Part shown: positions 45,114 to 54,076 of the stretch, in pieces
Layout of the letters: each line of letters starts with the position of its first letter
Numbering within the stretch: position 1 is the stretch's first letter
NCBI RefSeq assembly: GCF_000025325.1
Contig: NC_013744.1
Span: 62,001-126,000, forward strand
Direction of reading: 5' to 3'
Length of the DNA: 64,000 nt
From: Haloterrigena turkmenica DSM 5511
GTDB lineage: Archaea; Halobacteriota; Halobacteria; Halobacteriales; Natrialbaceae
Translations under genes and position numbers: made by a program
The notes under the pieces: generated by a model
What the model was told of the DNA's origin: nothing
Databases searched by the model: none
What the model saw: only the letters and a program-made list of their open reading frames with translations

Positions 45114-46829
45114 ATGGTTCAGCTCACGGATCCCGACGGTACCATCACGATCGACGTGGACCCGAACGGGACGTTGCGCGTCGACCGATCCGGAGAGACG
45201 GTTTTCGAACCGTCGCCCTACGGGCTTCCGACGCCGTACGGCTCGTTCCCCGAGGAATTCGAACTCGACGACGTGCGAACCCGAAGGATCGACGAATCGT
45301 ACGAACTCGTTCACGGGAAACGGTCGAGCCCGCGCCACCGAGCGGTCGAGAAGACGCTCTCGTTCGAGGGCGACGGCGGCTCGGTGGACCTCCAGGTCCG
45401 CGCCGCAGACGACGGCATCGCGTACCGATACCGGTTGCGAGGCGAGCGAGACGAGTATCTCCACCCGGGCGACGAGTCCGGCTTTCGGTTCCCGCCGGGC
45501 GCCGTCGCGTGGCTCTCCGACTATCAGGCCAACCACGAGGGACACAGCCGGCAGGTCCCGGTAACAGCCGTCGACGGAGAGTACAATCTCCCCGGCCTCT
45601 TTCACGTTGACGACACCTGGGCGCTCGTCTGCGAGGCCGGCGTCGACGGCGACTGGATGGCCGGCCGACTCGTCGGGACGCGCGACGACGCGCCGGGCGT
45701 CGACATCGGATTTCCCGAGTCCCACCCGACGTCGCACGTGTGGGCCGACGATCCCGCGACGACACCGTGGCGCGTCGCGATCGTCGGCGACCTCGCGACC
45801 GTGGTCGAGTCGACGCTCCCGACCGACCTCGTCGACGGGCCGCGGATCGACGGCGACTGGGTCGAACCCGGTCGCGTCGCGTGGTCGTGGTGGGCGAGCG
45901 GCTCGAGCGTCCGGTCGCTCGAGGAGGAGCGCGAGTACGTCGACTACGCCGCGGAGCGAGGGTGGGAGTACGTGTTGGTCGACGCCGGCTGGGACGACGA
46001 GTGGCTCCCCGACCTCGTCGCGTACGCGAACGACGCCGGCGTCGACGTCGAGCTCTGGTCCCACTTCATCGACCTGAACACGGAGTCCAAGCGCGAAGAG
46101 CGCCTCTCGAGGTGGGCCGAGTGGGGCGTCGCCGGCATCAAGGTCGACTTCATGGACAGCGACGATCAGGGACGGATGCAGTTCTACGACGACCTCGCTC
46201 GCGCCGCCGCCGAACACGAACTGACCGTGAACTACCACGGGTCGGCCGTCCCGACGGGGCTCCGTCGGCGCTGGCCCCACGTCATGACGTACGAAGGCGT
46301 TCGCGGCGCCGAGTACTACAAGTGGACGACGAACACGCCCGAGCACAACGCGACGCTCCCCTTCACCCGCAACGTCGTCGGCCCGATGGACTACACGCCC
46401 GTGACGTTCTCCGCCGAGCGACGCGCGACGTCGGCGGGTCACGAACTCGCGCTGTCGGTCGTCTACGAGTCCGGACTGCAGCACTACGCCGACGGGATCG
46501 AGAGCTACGAGACGTATCCGATCGCAGAGCGCGTCCTCGAGTCCGTTCCGGCGGCCTGGGACGAGACGAGGTTCCTCCGCGGACGACCCGGGTCGGAGGC
46601 CACGTTCGCGCGACGGAAAGGCGACGGCTGGTTCGTCGGCTCGATCACCGCCGGTCCGGCGGAATCGATCGAGGTTCCGCTCTCGTTTCTCGACGGGGAG
46701 ACGACGGCCGTCGTCGCGACCGACGCCGACGAGGGAGACGGTCTCGAGGAGTACGAACGCGCGGTATCGCCGGACGAATCGCTTCGCGTGTCGGTCGCGG
46801 AGAACGGCGGCTTCGTCGTCCGGCTCTGA
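45114..46829 (+). CDS. Glycoside hydrolase family 97
   Basis: A 571-residue GH97 enzyme: N-terminal beta-sandwich, central TIM barrel, C-terminal beta domain. GIKVDFMDSDDQ puts an Asp (about 345) where retaining GH97 enzymes have their nucleophile, and TYEGVRGAEYYKW supplies the acid/base Glu (about 394). This favours a retaining alpha-galactosidase-type over the inverting SusB-type alpha-glucosidase. ATG 45114 is preferred over GTG 45108 because a TATA-like AATCTTTGATAC lies about 25-35 nt upstream. No signal peptide is seen, so it probably acts inside the cell on imported oligosaccharides. Confidence 0.86.
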   Translation: MVQLTDPDGTITIDVDPNGTLRVDRSGETVFEPSPYGLPTPYGSFPEEFELDDVRTRRIDESYELVHGKRSSPRHRAVEKTLSFEGDGGSVDLQVRAADDGIAYRYRLRGERDEYLHPGDESGFRFPPGAVAWLSDYQANHEGHSRQVPVTAVDGEYNLPGLFHVDDTWALVCEAGVDGDWMAGRLVGTRDDAPGVDIGFPESHPTSHVWADDPATTPWRVAIVGDLATVVESTLPTDLVDGPRIDGDWVEPGRVAWSWWASGSSVRSLEEEREYVDYAAERGWEYVLVDAGWDDEWLPDLVAYANDAGVDVELWSHFIDLNTESKREERLSRWAEWGVAGIKVDFMDSDDQGRMQFYDDLARAAAEHELTVNYHGSAVPTGLRRRWPHVMTYEGVRGAEYYKWTTNTPEHNATLPFTRNVVGPMDYTPVTFSAERRATSAGHELALSVVYESGLQHYADGIESYETYPIAERVLESVPAAWDETRFLRGRPGSEATFARRKGDGWFVGSITAGPAESIEVPLSFLDGETTAVVATDADEGDGLEEYERAVSPDESLRVSVAENGGFVVRL

Positions 46830-46871
46830 GGCCGACCGTCGGGTACCGCTCTCCTCGTCGCGATGCGACTG

Positions 46872-46877
46872 TTTTTT
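46872..46877 (+). terminator. T-run after the GH97 gene
   Basis: T6 about 42 nt after the GH97 stop, followed closely by an AAACTTTA element that may serve the next gene. Confidence 0.4.
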
Positions 46878-46921
46878 CTCATAAACTTTAGTAGCGTTGG
46901 AGACGGTATCGTTTGTAAACG

Positions 46922-47791
46922 ATGGTACTTGACACGCATACCCACGCCTGGGCGCGACCGAATCGGGACCACCCCTGGGTCAACGGCCCGCTCGTCGAGA
47001 CCGTCGACGAGTTCGACGTCGACGCGGTCTACACCGCGGAGAAACTCCTCGCGGACATGGACGCCGTCGGGATCGACGAGGCGGTGGTCGTCGGCTACCC
47101 GATCTGCGAGTGGACCGACAACTGGTACACCGTCCAGTGCGTCGAGGAGCACGACGACCTCACCGGAATCGTGATGCTCGACCCGTTCGCCGACGACGCG
47201 GCCGACCGGCTGCGCGAGGCGATGGCCGTCGACAGCGTGCTCGGCGTCCGCCTCGGAGCGATCTGCCCGTACGATCGCATGTGGGAGACGTTCGATCCGA
47301 CGGTGAGCTGGCTGCGCGACGCGATCGACGAGACCGCGTTCTGGGAGGCCGCCCGCGAGACCGACGCGCTGATCCAGATTCTGGCCCACGTCGACCAGCT
47401 CGAACAGGTAGTCGACCTCGTCGAGAGCTACCCCGATCTCTCCTACGCGCTCGATCACTTCTGTCACGCCGGCCCCGAGGTCCCGCCCGAAGCGGCGCTC
47501 GGCGCGCTCGAACCCCTCGCCGGCGACGAGTACGACGTCGCCACGAAGATCTCCGAGGTCGTCCACCGCTCCGAGGAGGGATTCCCCTACGCCGACATGC
47601 ACGACCACGTCCGCTGGCTGCTCGAGACCTTCGGCCGCGAGCGGGTCGTCTGGGGCTCGGACTTTCCGAACGTCAGCGACGAGGCGAGCTACGAGGAGAG
47701 CCTGCGGTGGCTCGAGCACGTCGACTGTCTCTCGAAGAACGACCGAGGGTGGCTCACCGATCGGGCGATGCGGGAGTTGTGCGGGATCTGA
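46922..47791 (+). CDS. Amidohydrolase-2 family lactonase-like protein
   Basis: A 289-residue metal-dependent hydrolase TIM barrel. The HxH metal site is DTHTHAW at residues 4-10, a later His is in LDHFCHAG, and the Asp is in WGSDFPN near 240. Members hydrolyse sugar lactones (L-rhamnono-1,4-lactone, L-fuconolactone, 2-pyrone-4,6-dicarboxylate). In this setting it most likely opens rhamnonolactone to L-rhamnonate. It is convergent with the FAH hydrolase gene, with only 3 nt between their stops. Enzyme class firm, substrate inferred. Confidence 0.82.
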   Translation: MVLDTHTHAWARPNRDHPWVNGPLVETVDEFDVDAVYTAEKLLADMDAVGIDEAVVVGYPICEWTDNWYTVQCVEEHDDLTGIVMLDPFADDAADRLREAMAVDSVLGVRLGAICPYDRMWETFDPTVSWLRDAIDETAFWEAARETDALIQILAHVDQLEQVVDLVESYPDLSYALDHFCHAGPEVPPEAALGALEPLAGDEYDVATKISEVVHRSEEGFPYADMHDHVRWLLETFGRERVVWGSDFPNVSDEASYEESLRWLEHVDCLSKNDRGWLTDRAMRELCGI

Positions 47792-47794
47792 GCG

Positions 47795-48631
47795 CTACTC
47801 TTCGACGACGTGGTTCTCGAGCGTGCCGATCCCCTCGACCTCGGCTTCGACCGTGTCTCCGGGCGAGAGCAGTTCCGGCGGATCGCGGAAGATGCCGACG
47901 CCGCCCGGAGTGCCGGTCGAGATGACGGTACCCGGCTGCAGCGTCATTCGGTGGCTGAGGAACTCGATGGTGTCGCCGACGTCGAAGATGAACTCCGCCG
48001 TCGAGGACTCCTGTTTCACCTCGCCGTTGACCCGGAGTTCGACGTCGACGTCGTTGGCGTCGATCGCGTCGGGCGCGGTCAGGGCCGGCCCCATCGGCGC
48101 GAACGTGTCGTAGCTCTTGCCCCGGAAGAACTGGCCGTCCTCGAACTGGGCGTCGCGCGCGCTGACGTCGTTGACGACCGTGTAGCCGGCGACGTACTCC
48201 TCGGCCTCGTCGGCCGAGACGTCGCAGGCGGTCCGACCGATGACGACGCCGAGTTCGACCTCGTAGTCGACCTGCTCGACGTCCGCGGGGTGGACGATCG
48301 GCGCGTCGGGCCCGGTGACGCTCGAGGGCGATTTCGCGAACAGCATCGGGGTGTCGGGGATCTCCTCGTCTTGCTCTTCGGCGTGGTCGTAGTAGTTCAG
48401 GCCGACGCAGACGATCTGCTCGACGGACGGAATCGGTACCAGATACGTCTCCGGCTCGTCGATTTCCGGGAGTTCCCCGGTCTCGACGGCGCGACGGACG
48501 CGGCGACGGTAGCCGGGCGTCGCAAGGTCCTCGAGTGACGGTGCTCCGAAGCGGTCCAGCGCGTACGTCCGGTCATCGACGGAAACGCCCCAGCGGACGC
48601 CGCCGTCGGTCGCGAATCGAACGAATTGCAT
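47795..48631 (-). CDS. FAH-family diketo acid hydrolase
   Basis: A 278-residue fumarylacetoacetate hydrolase-family protein. The divalent-metal site is in the YEVELGVVIGR and NDVSARDAQFEDGQFFRGKSYD segments, and TGTPGGVG closes the active site. The N-terminal domain (about 1-65) is the small cap. In the archaeal L-rhamnose route this family cleaves 2,4-diketo-3-deoxy-L-rhamnonate to pyruvate and L-lactate. The flanking LUD lactate-oxidation genes on the same strand support that. The TGGATCTTG motif (CAAGATCCA on the coding strand) lies 20-28 nt before the ATG. Confidence 0.86.
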   Translation of the reverse strand: MQFVRFATDGGVRWGVSVDDRTYALDRFGAPSLEDLATPGYRRRVRRAVETGELPEIDEPETYLVPIPSVEQIVCVGLNYYDHAEEQDEEIPDTPMLFAKSPSSVTGPDAPIVHPADVEQVDYEVELGVVIGRTACDVSADEAEEYVAGYTVVNDVSARDAQFEDGQFFRGKSYDTFAPMGPALTAPDAIDANDVDVELRVNGEVKQESSTAEFIFDVGDTIEFLSHRMTLQPGTVISTGTPGGVGIFRDPPELLSPGDTVEAEVEGIGTLENHVVEE

Positions 48632-48650
48632 CGTCTCGAAATTTCGGTCC

Positions 48651-48659
48651 TGGATCTTG
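48651..48659 (-). promoter_or_regulatory. Shared motif CAAGATCCA upstream of the FAH hydrolase
   Basis: CAAGATCCA on the coding strand, 20-28 nt before the ATG. The same nine bases precede the lutC gene at 51,531-51,539. It may be a TATA-region variant or a common regulatory site. Confidence 0.35.
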
Positions 48660-48760
48660 AATCTTTCTCTCGACGGAGCGCGAGCGAAACCATCCGCCCG
48701 ATCGCGCGGACTCGCCGAGCGGACGCGGTCTCGTCAAACGGAAGCGGAACCGTCCGGAGA

Positions 48761-50986
48761 TCACTCGGACCCGTCCGGTTCGACGAGCGAGATCGGATGC
48801 CGCGGCTGCCGAGCGAGGAGGCCGTCCAACTGCTCGAGACACGACGTCCCGCTCGCCACGACCGTTCGATCGGCGGTGTCGGGCGCCTCGAACTGTTCGC
48901 CCAGTCGCTCGCCGACATCCACGCTCAGGTCGTAGTACTCGCGCTTGTAGCCGAAACTCCCCGCCATGCCACAACACTCGACGTCGCTCTCGAGGACGTC
49001 GTACCCCAGTCGTTCGAGGACGTTCGTCGTGTACGCCTCGAGTTCGAGCGTCCGCTGCTGGCAGTGGGAGTGGTACGCGAGGGCGGAGCCAGCGCCGTCC
49101 CCGTCGCTGGCGTGTCCCAACGGCGCGGGATCGACCCCGTTCTCGAGCAGGCCGTAAATATACTCGAAGACCTCGTAGCTGCGCTCGGCGAGGGCCCGGT
49201 AGCGCCGCTCGTCGAGGAGGCGCTCGTACTCGCCGCGGAACATCGCGAGGTCGCTGGGCTCGACGGCGACGACGTCGTACCCCGCCTCGAGGTAGGGCTC
49301 GAGATCCGCGGAAACCTCGCGAGCGTGGTCTTCCGCGGTGGCGATCATCCCCTGCGAGAGCGGCGCGCGGCCGGAGGAGGCGACGTCGGGGACGTCGACC
49401 GCGACGCCCAGCGCCTCGAGCGTTCGCACCGTCGCCTTCCCGCGGTCGGTCCGGATGTAGTTCGTGTAGAGGTCGGGATAGACGACGGCGTGGTAGTCGG
49501 CGTCGACGGGCCGTGGAACGTCGCGGTTCCGGAACCACTCGACGAACGTCTCGCGATCGAACTCGGGCAGGTCGCGGCGGCGATCGATCCCGAGGACGCG
49601 TTCCATCGCCAGCCGCGAAGGAAGCGTGTCCGCGACCCAGTTCGACACGGGCGCGGTCGCGGAGCCGAGTTTCGATAGCGTCGCGAAGTTGCCGAAGAAG
49701 CGCTTTTGCAGGTCCATTCCGGCCGGCTCTTCGTCCGGCGTGAGCCCCTCGACCAGGAAGTCGAGTCGACCGTCCTCGGCCCCGCGATTGCGCCGATCGC
49801 GGACGACCGTGTTGATCCACGGGATGTCGATCTTCACCGGACACTGGTTGACACACCGCGAGCAGCCGGTACAGAGGTCGTTGAACTCGTCGGCCGACTC
49901 CTGACCGTGGACGCCGGCCTCCCAGCCCGTCGCGATGCCCCCGGAGTAGGTCTCGCCGCCGAAGGCGTGGCCGCCGACCGACTGGAAGTTCGCACACGAG
50001 TTCGAGCAGGCACCGCAGCGGATGCAGTACAGGGTCTCCCGGAGCTGGTCGTCCTCGCGCATGTCCATTCGGCCGTTGTCCAGCAAGACGAGGTGGAACT
50101 CCCGGTCGGCCGAGTCGTCGGCGATCGGCCCGTCGTCGTCGAAGTCGACCGGCGGCGTCGAGACCGGCGGCGAGAACAGCGAGACGTAGGACGTGATGTC
50201 CTGTCCCGTCCCCGAGCGCGCGATCAGTTCGACGAACGGCTGGAGGTCCTCGAACGTCGGAATGATCTTCTCGACGCCCGCCACGGCGACGTGGGTGTCG
50301 GGCACGGCGACGGTCTTGCGGGCGTTGCCCTCGCTGGTGACCAGCGCCATCGTCCCCGTGTCCGCGGTTACGAAGTTCGCACCGGTGACACCGATGTCCG
50401 CGTCCTCGATCCGCTCGCCGAGGTACTCCCGCGCGAACGCGGTCAGCTCCTCGGCCGTCTCGAGTTCCGTATCCGGGTCGAAGTACTCGTTGAACAGGGC
50501 GGCGATCTCCGCCCGGGACTGGTGGATCGCCGGCGCGACGAGATGGCTGGGTGCCTCGTCGGCCACCTGCAGAACGAACTCGCCGAGGTCGGTTTCCCAG
50601 ACGTCACAACCCTCGGCCGCGAGGGCCTCGTTCAAATCGATCTCCTCGGTCGTCATCGACTTGGACTTGACGACGGTCTCGGCCGCCCGTTCACGGGCGA
50701 GTTCGCGGACGTACCGGTTCGCGTCGGCGGCGTCCTCGGCGACGTAGACGGTCCCGCCGTTTTCCTCGACCGTCTCGCGCACCCGCTCGATCAGTTCGGG
50801 GAGGCGCTCGATCGCGTCCGCCTTGATCGCCCGCGCCCGGTCCTTGTACGCGTCGTAGTCCTCGAGTCGGGCGACGGACTCGTATCGGCCCTCGTTGAAC
50901 CCGCGGGCGTTGCGTTCGACGCTGTCGCCCTCCGTTGCCATGATCTGACGAATCCGCTCGGCCTTTCGGGATCGCTCGCTCGACAT
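48761..50986 (-). CDS. LUD iron-sulfur protein fused to CCG-domain subunit (LutB-LutA type)
   Basis: A 741-residue protein. The N-terminal LUD domain (about 1-300) includes the GVTGANFVTADTGT segment. Two ferredoxin-type clusters follow: CIRCGACSNSC near 319 and CTGCSRCVNQCP near 370. The C-terminal part carries a CCG domain (HCQQRTL and CCGMAGSFG near 670). In bacteria LutB and LutA are separate; here they are one chain. The complex oxidises L-lactate to pyruvate. It overlaps the lutC stop by one base and lies beside the lactate-producing hydrolase gene, fitting disposal of rhamnose-derived L-lactate. Confidence 0.86.
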   Translation of the reverse strand: MSSERSRKAERIRQIMATEGDSVERNARGFNEGRYESVARLEDYDAYKDRARAIKADAIERLPELIERVRETVEENGGTVYVAEDAADANRYVRELARERAAETVVKSKSMTTEEIDLNEALAAEGCDVWETDLGEFVLQVADEAPSHLVAPAIHQSRAEIAALFNEYFDPDTELETAEELTAFAREYLGERIEDADIGVTGANFVTADTGTMALVTSEGNARKTVAVPDTHVAVAGVEKIIPTFEDLQPFVELIARSGTGQDITSYVSLFSPPVSTPPVDFDDDGPIADDSADREFHLVLLDNGRMDMREDDQLRETLYCIRCGACSNSCANFQSVGGHAFGGETYSGGIATGWEAGVHGQESADEFNDLCTGCSRCVNQCPVKIDIPWINTVVRDRRNRGAEDGRLDFLVEGLTPDEEPAGMDLQKRFFGNFATLSKLGSATAPVSNWVADTLPSRLAMERVLGIDRRRDLPEFDRETFVEWFRNRDVPRPVDADYHAVVYPDLYTNYIRTDRGKATVRTLEALGVAVDVPDVASSGRAPLSQGMIATAEDHAREVSADLEPYLEAGYDVVAVEPSDLAMFRGEYERLLDERRYRALAERSYEVFEYIYGLLENGVDPAPLGHASDGDGAGSALAYHSHCQQRTLELEAYTTNVLERLGYDVLESDVECCGMAGSFGYKREYYDLSVDVGERLGEQFEAPDTADRTVVASGTSCLEQLDGLLARQPRHPISLVEPDGSE

Positions 50987-51498
50987 TATTCCGCGTCGTC
51001 CTCCACGATGACCGCGTGGGTCTCTCGCGGGCCGTGCACGCCGTAGACGAGTTCGCCCATGTCGGCGGTCGCGCTCGGACCGGTCGCGAGCACGGCGTCG
51101 CCGTCACCGGTGCGGAACCGCTCGCCCAGGCGTTCGAACGCCGCGGCCATGTCGTCGACGAGGTCCCGCTCGCGGACGACGATCACGTGCCGGTCGGGGA
51201 AGAGCCCGGCGAGTTCGGTGCCGTCCGGCGTCGACTCGAGGACGACCGTCCCGTAGTCGGCGACGCCGAGCGCCGCGGCCGTGACACCGCATGCTGCCTC
51301 GCGGAGCTGGTCGGGCGTCGGCTCGAGGACGATATCCAGCCCCTCGAGCGAGACCTCCTCGAAGGGGAGCGGCGCACCGATCGCGGGCTCGTCGACGACG
51401 TCGGCGAGCGTCTCCTGAAACGCCGCCGGCGAGGTCCGAGTGACGGCGGTCCGGACGCTCCCGAGGTTCGTTTCGAACATCTCTAGCTGTGTCTGCAT
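50986..51498 (-). CDS. LUD-domain lactate utilisation protein C
   Basis: A 170-residue LUD-domain protein. The LUD fold is recognised by GVTAAALGVADYGTVVLES and the late DGDAVLATGPSATADMGELVYGVHGPRETHAVIV block. It starts at ATG 51498; the longer frame upstream has no homology. Its TAA overlaps the LutB-LutA ATG by one base, so the two are translationally linked. It is a subunit of the LutABC L-lactate dehydrogenase complex. Confidence 0.87.
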   Translation of the reverse strand: MQTQLEMFETNLGSVRTAVTRTSPAAFQETLADVVDEPAIGAPLPFEEVSLEGLDIVLEPTPDQLREAACGVTAAALGVADYGTVVLESTPDGTELAGLFPDRHVIVVRERDLVDDMAAAFERLGERFRTGDGDAVLATGPSATADMGELVYGVHGPRETHAVIVEDDAE

Positions 51499-51870
51499 TG
51501 CGTAGTCGTGAGTAACCGAGGCCAGGGATTTGGATCTTGTCATCGACCACCACATCGCGCGGCGAGCGCGTTCCCTCGCTGGTATCTGCCGACACGCGTC
51601 CGATCCGTCGGTCCCGAGTCGAGTTCGATCGCACTCGAACCCGGTGTACGGGTTCGTCCGGTGACATCGGAGAGTTTCCACGTACCGACCCGACAGCTGC
51701 TTCGATAGCGTCGCTACCAGAGACGGTCTCGCCATCGTTCTCGAAGGGAAGAGTGGTTTCACGGCCGGGTCGGCGTAGCGGCCGCCGCTACTCGAGACCG
51801 AGGCGACTGTTGCGGATACGTCCGGCGTGGCCGGATAACTATTAAATATATCCTAGTTGTATGCGAGTGT
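51499..51870. promoter_or_regulatory. Divergent promoter region between lutC and the IclR gene
   Basis: About 370 bases without a gene. It holds the CAAGATCCA motif for the lutC side (51,531-51,539) and, for the regulator, a TATA box TTAAATATA at 51,842-51,850 about 25 nt before its ATG, so that mRNA is leaderless. The rest shows nothing recognisable. Confidence 0.5.
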
Positions 51871-52635
51871 ATGTCGAGCAAACCACGCCGACCGGTCCAG
51901 GCCGCCGCGACGACGTTTCGGGTCATCGAGACCCTCCACGAACTCAACGGCGCCGGCGTCTCCGAACTCGCGGACGAACTCGAGATGCCCAAGAGCACGG
52001 TCCACGACCACCTCCAGACGCTGAGCGAAGCCGAATACCTCGTCAAGCGTGACGGGAAGTACCACGTCGGCGCGCGTTTCCTCGAGCTCGGTGGGTTCGC
52101 TCGCAGTCAGATGAAACTGTACCAGATCGCCTCCCCCGAAATCGAGAAGTTAGCGGAGGAGACCGGAGAGCACGCGAACCTCATGATCGAAGAGCACGGG
52201 AAGGGGATCTTCCTCAACAAGGCGAAAGGCCGGGACGCCGTGAACCTCGATACGCACATCGGCAAGCGGGTTCACCTCCACACCACCGCCATGGGGAAGG
52301 CGATCCTCTCGAAGCGCTCCGAAGCGGCCGTCGACGAGATCATCGACCGCCACGGCCTCCCTCGCGTGACCGAGAAGACGATCACGGACGCCGACGAACT
52401 GAAGGATGAACTGGCGGAAATCCGCGATCGGGGGTACGCGATCGACGACGAGGAGCGGGTCGCCGGAATGCGGTGTGTCGCGGCGCCGATCTGTGACGGC
52501 GACGAGACTCCCCTCGGCGCGATCAGCGTCTCGGGGCCGACGAACCGATTCAACGACGAGACGTTCACGAACGAGATTCCGAAGACCGTGCTGAGCACTG
52601 CGAACGTCATCGAAGTGAACATGACCTACTCCTGA
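51871..52635 (+). CDS. IclR-family transcriptional regulator
   Basis: A 254-residue regulator. An N-terminal winged helix-turn-helix (ATTFRVIETLHELNGAGVSELADELEMPKSTVHDHLQTL) is followed by the IclR effector domain with GKRVHLHTTAMGKAIL and a late MRCVAAPICDGD. In Haloferax an IclR-type protein controls rhamnose catabolism, so this is the likely switch for the rhamnose/lactate genes on either side. Candidate sites are the CCACA-N8-TGTGG palindrome and the CAAGATCCA motif. The effector is probably a sugar acid; not proven. Confidence 0.88.
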   Translation: MSSKPRRPVQAAATTFRVIETLHELNGAGVSELADELEMPKSTVHDHLQTLSEAEYLVKRDGKYHVGARFLELGGFARSQMKLYQIASPEIEKLAEETGEHANLMIEEHGKGIFLNKAKGRDAVNLDTHIGKRVHLHTTAMGKAILSKRSEAAVDEIIDRHGLPRVTEKTITDADELKDELAEIRDRGYAIDDEERVAGMRCVAAPICDGDETPLGAISVSGPTNRFNDETFTNEIPKTVLSTANVIEVNMTYS

Positions 52636-52709
52636 TCCGGCCGTCGCCACCGAGGTGACCGATACTCGTTCGACTCGGTAAACACCGCGGGAGCAGAGAA
52701 CGGCGGACG

Positions 52710-52964
52710 CTACGACCCGTAGTGATACCAGATCCGGTATGCGACGGAGCCGACGACGGTGGCGGCGAGGAGCGAGAGGCCCCACAGACCGAGCACGCCT
52801 GCCATCGGTCCGTCGAAGAAGAGTATCCCCGCGAGCATCAGGCCGATCGCGATCACGACCGAAACTTGGGACGCTCGACTGCCGGGAAGGCTCACGGATC
52901 GACTCCGTCTGGAGGGTGACTTGCTGGACGGTTCCATCGTGGTGTTGTCGGTCGTATCTGACAT
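52710..52964 (-). CDS. Small two-helix membrane protein
   Basis: An 84-residue protein: a 35-residue Ser/Arg-rich, hydrophilic N-terminus, then two hydrophobic segments (VSVVIAIGLMLAGILFF and GVLGLWGLSLLAATVVGSVAY) and a short cytoplasmic tail. ATG 52964 is the sensible start. It is the last gene after the ABC transporter operon, 23 nt downstream of the DppF-like stop. Unknown function; it may be an accessory subunit of the importer. Confidence 0.65.
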   Translation of the reverse strand: MSDTTDNTTMEPSSKSPSRRSRSVSLPGSRASQVSVVIAIGLMLAGILFFDGPMAGVLGLWGLSLLAATVVGSVAYRIWYHYGS

Positions 52965-52987
52965 TGCTGTGTTGTCGAGAGGGGGTC

Positions 52988-54076
52988 TCACTGGGGGTCG
53001 ACCGGCGGCTCGTCGGCTATCTCGGGGCTGTTCCAGTACTCGTGGTGCTCGTCCGCCCGGAAGCACCGGGCGTAGTTCTCCTCGTCGCCGCCCGCGTGGA
53101 TTCGTCCCGGATGCTGGCGTTTGCACACCTCTCGAGCGTTCGGACAGCGCGGGTGGAAGCTGCAGCCGGAGGGAAGGTTCGTCGGATCGGGGACGTCGAT
53201 CTTCCGCAGGGGGAACTCCTCGTCGTCCTCGTCCTCATAGAGGTTCGCCGTCGCCCACTGCAGCGCCTTCGTGTAAGGGTGTTGTGGGTTCTCGACGATC
53301 TCATCGACGGTACCGATCTCGACGATCTCGCCGAGATACATCACGGCGATCCGCCCGCCGGACTTCTCGGCGATGTAGCGGGCGTTCGAGAGGTCGTGGG
53401 AGATGAACAGGTACGACGTCTGGAACAGGTCCTGCAGCTCGAGCATGAGATCCATCATCTCGACGCGCAGGGAGACGTCCAGCGCCGAGATGGCCTCGTC
53501 GGCCAGGATCAGATCGGGGTTCAACAACAGCGCGCGAACGAGCACCGCGCGCTGGGTTTCCCCGCCCGAGAGCTGGTGTGGGTACCGGTTCAGGTAATCG
53601 CTCGGCGGCGACATCCCGACGCGTTCGAACAGCGTGTGGATGCGCTCCTCTCGCTCCTCGCGGCCCAGATCGGGGTACCACTTCTTCAACGGGAGCATCA
53701 GTGAGGTGAGGATCCGCTGGTTCGGATTGAGCGCGCTCCCGGGATCCTGGTGGATGATCTGGAGCGAGTGACGAATCTCGTCGAACGGGATCTCGGCGTT
53801 GGCGGAGTCGTTTCGCGCCTCCCAGATGTCCTGGCCGCGATAGCTAACCGTTCCGCTGGTCGGCTTCTGGGCGCCGATCGCCGTCTTCCCGAGCGTCGAT
53901 TTCCCGCAGCCGCTCTCGCCGATCAGCGTGAGCGTCTCCTGTTCGCCGAGCTCGAGGGAGACGTCGTTGACCGCGCGGACCGTCTCCGAGTCGCCGAAGA
54001 CGTTGAGCAGACCCCCGTCATCGGTGAATTCGACGGAGACGTTGTCCATCGAGAGCATCGGCTCGGACGGCGCCAT
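52988..54076 (-). CDS. ABC transporter ATP-binding protein, DppF/OppF type
   Basis: A 362-residue ATPase with Walker A GESGCGKST, the ABC signature LSGGE and Walker B LILADE. The C-terminal extension carries the family's CSFHPRCPNAREVC cluster typical of oligopeptide/dipeptide-type importers. Its ATG overlaps the stop of the DppD-like gene by one base. It forms the ATPase heterodimer of the importer. In haloarchaea and thermophiles this transporter class also imports oligosaccharides, which fits the lyase and glycosidase genes here. Confidence 0.9.
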   Translation of the reverse strand: MAPSEPMLSMDNVSVEFTDDGGLLNVFGDSETVRAVNDVSLELGEQETLTLIGESGCGKSTLGKTAIGAQKPTSGTVSYRGQDIWEARNDSANAEIPFDEIRHSLQIIHQDPGSALNPNQRILTSLMLPLKKWYPDLGREEREERIHTLFERVGMSPPSDYLNRYPHQLSGGETQRAVLVRALLLNPDLILADEAISALDVSLRVEMMDLMLELQDLFQTSYLFISHDLSNARYIAEKSGGRIAVMYLGEIVEIGTVDEIVENPQHPYTKALQWATANLYEDEDDEEFPLRKIDVPDPTNLPSGCSFHPRCPNAREVCKRQHPGRIHAGGDEENYARCFRADEHHEYWNSPEIADEPPVDPQ

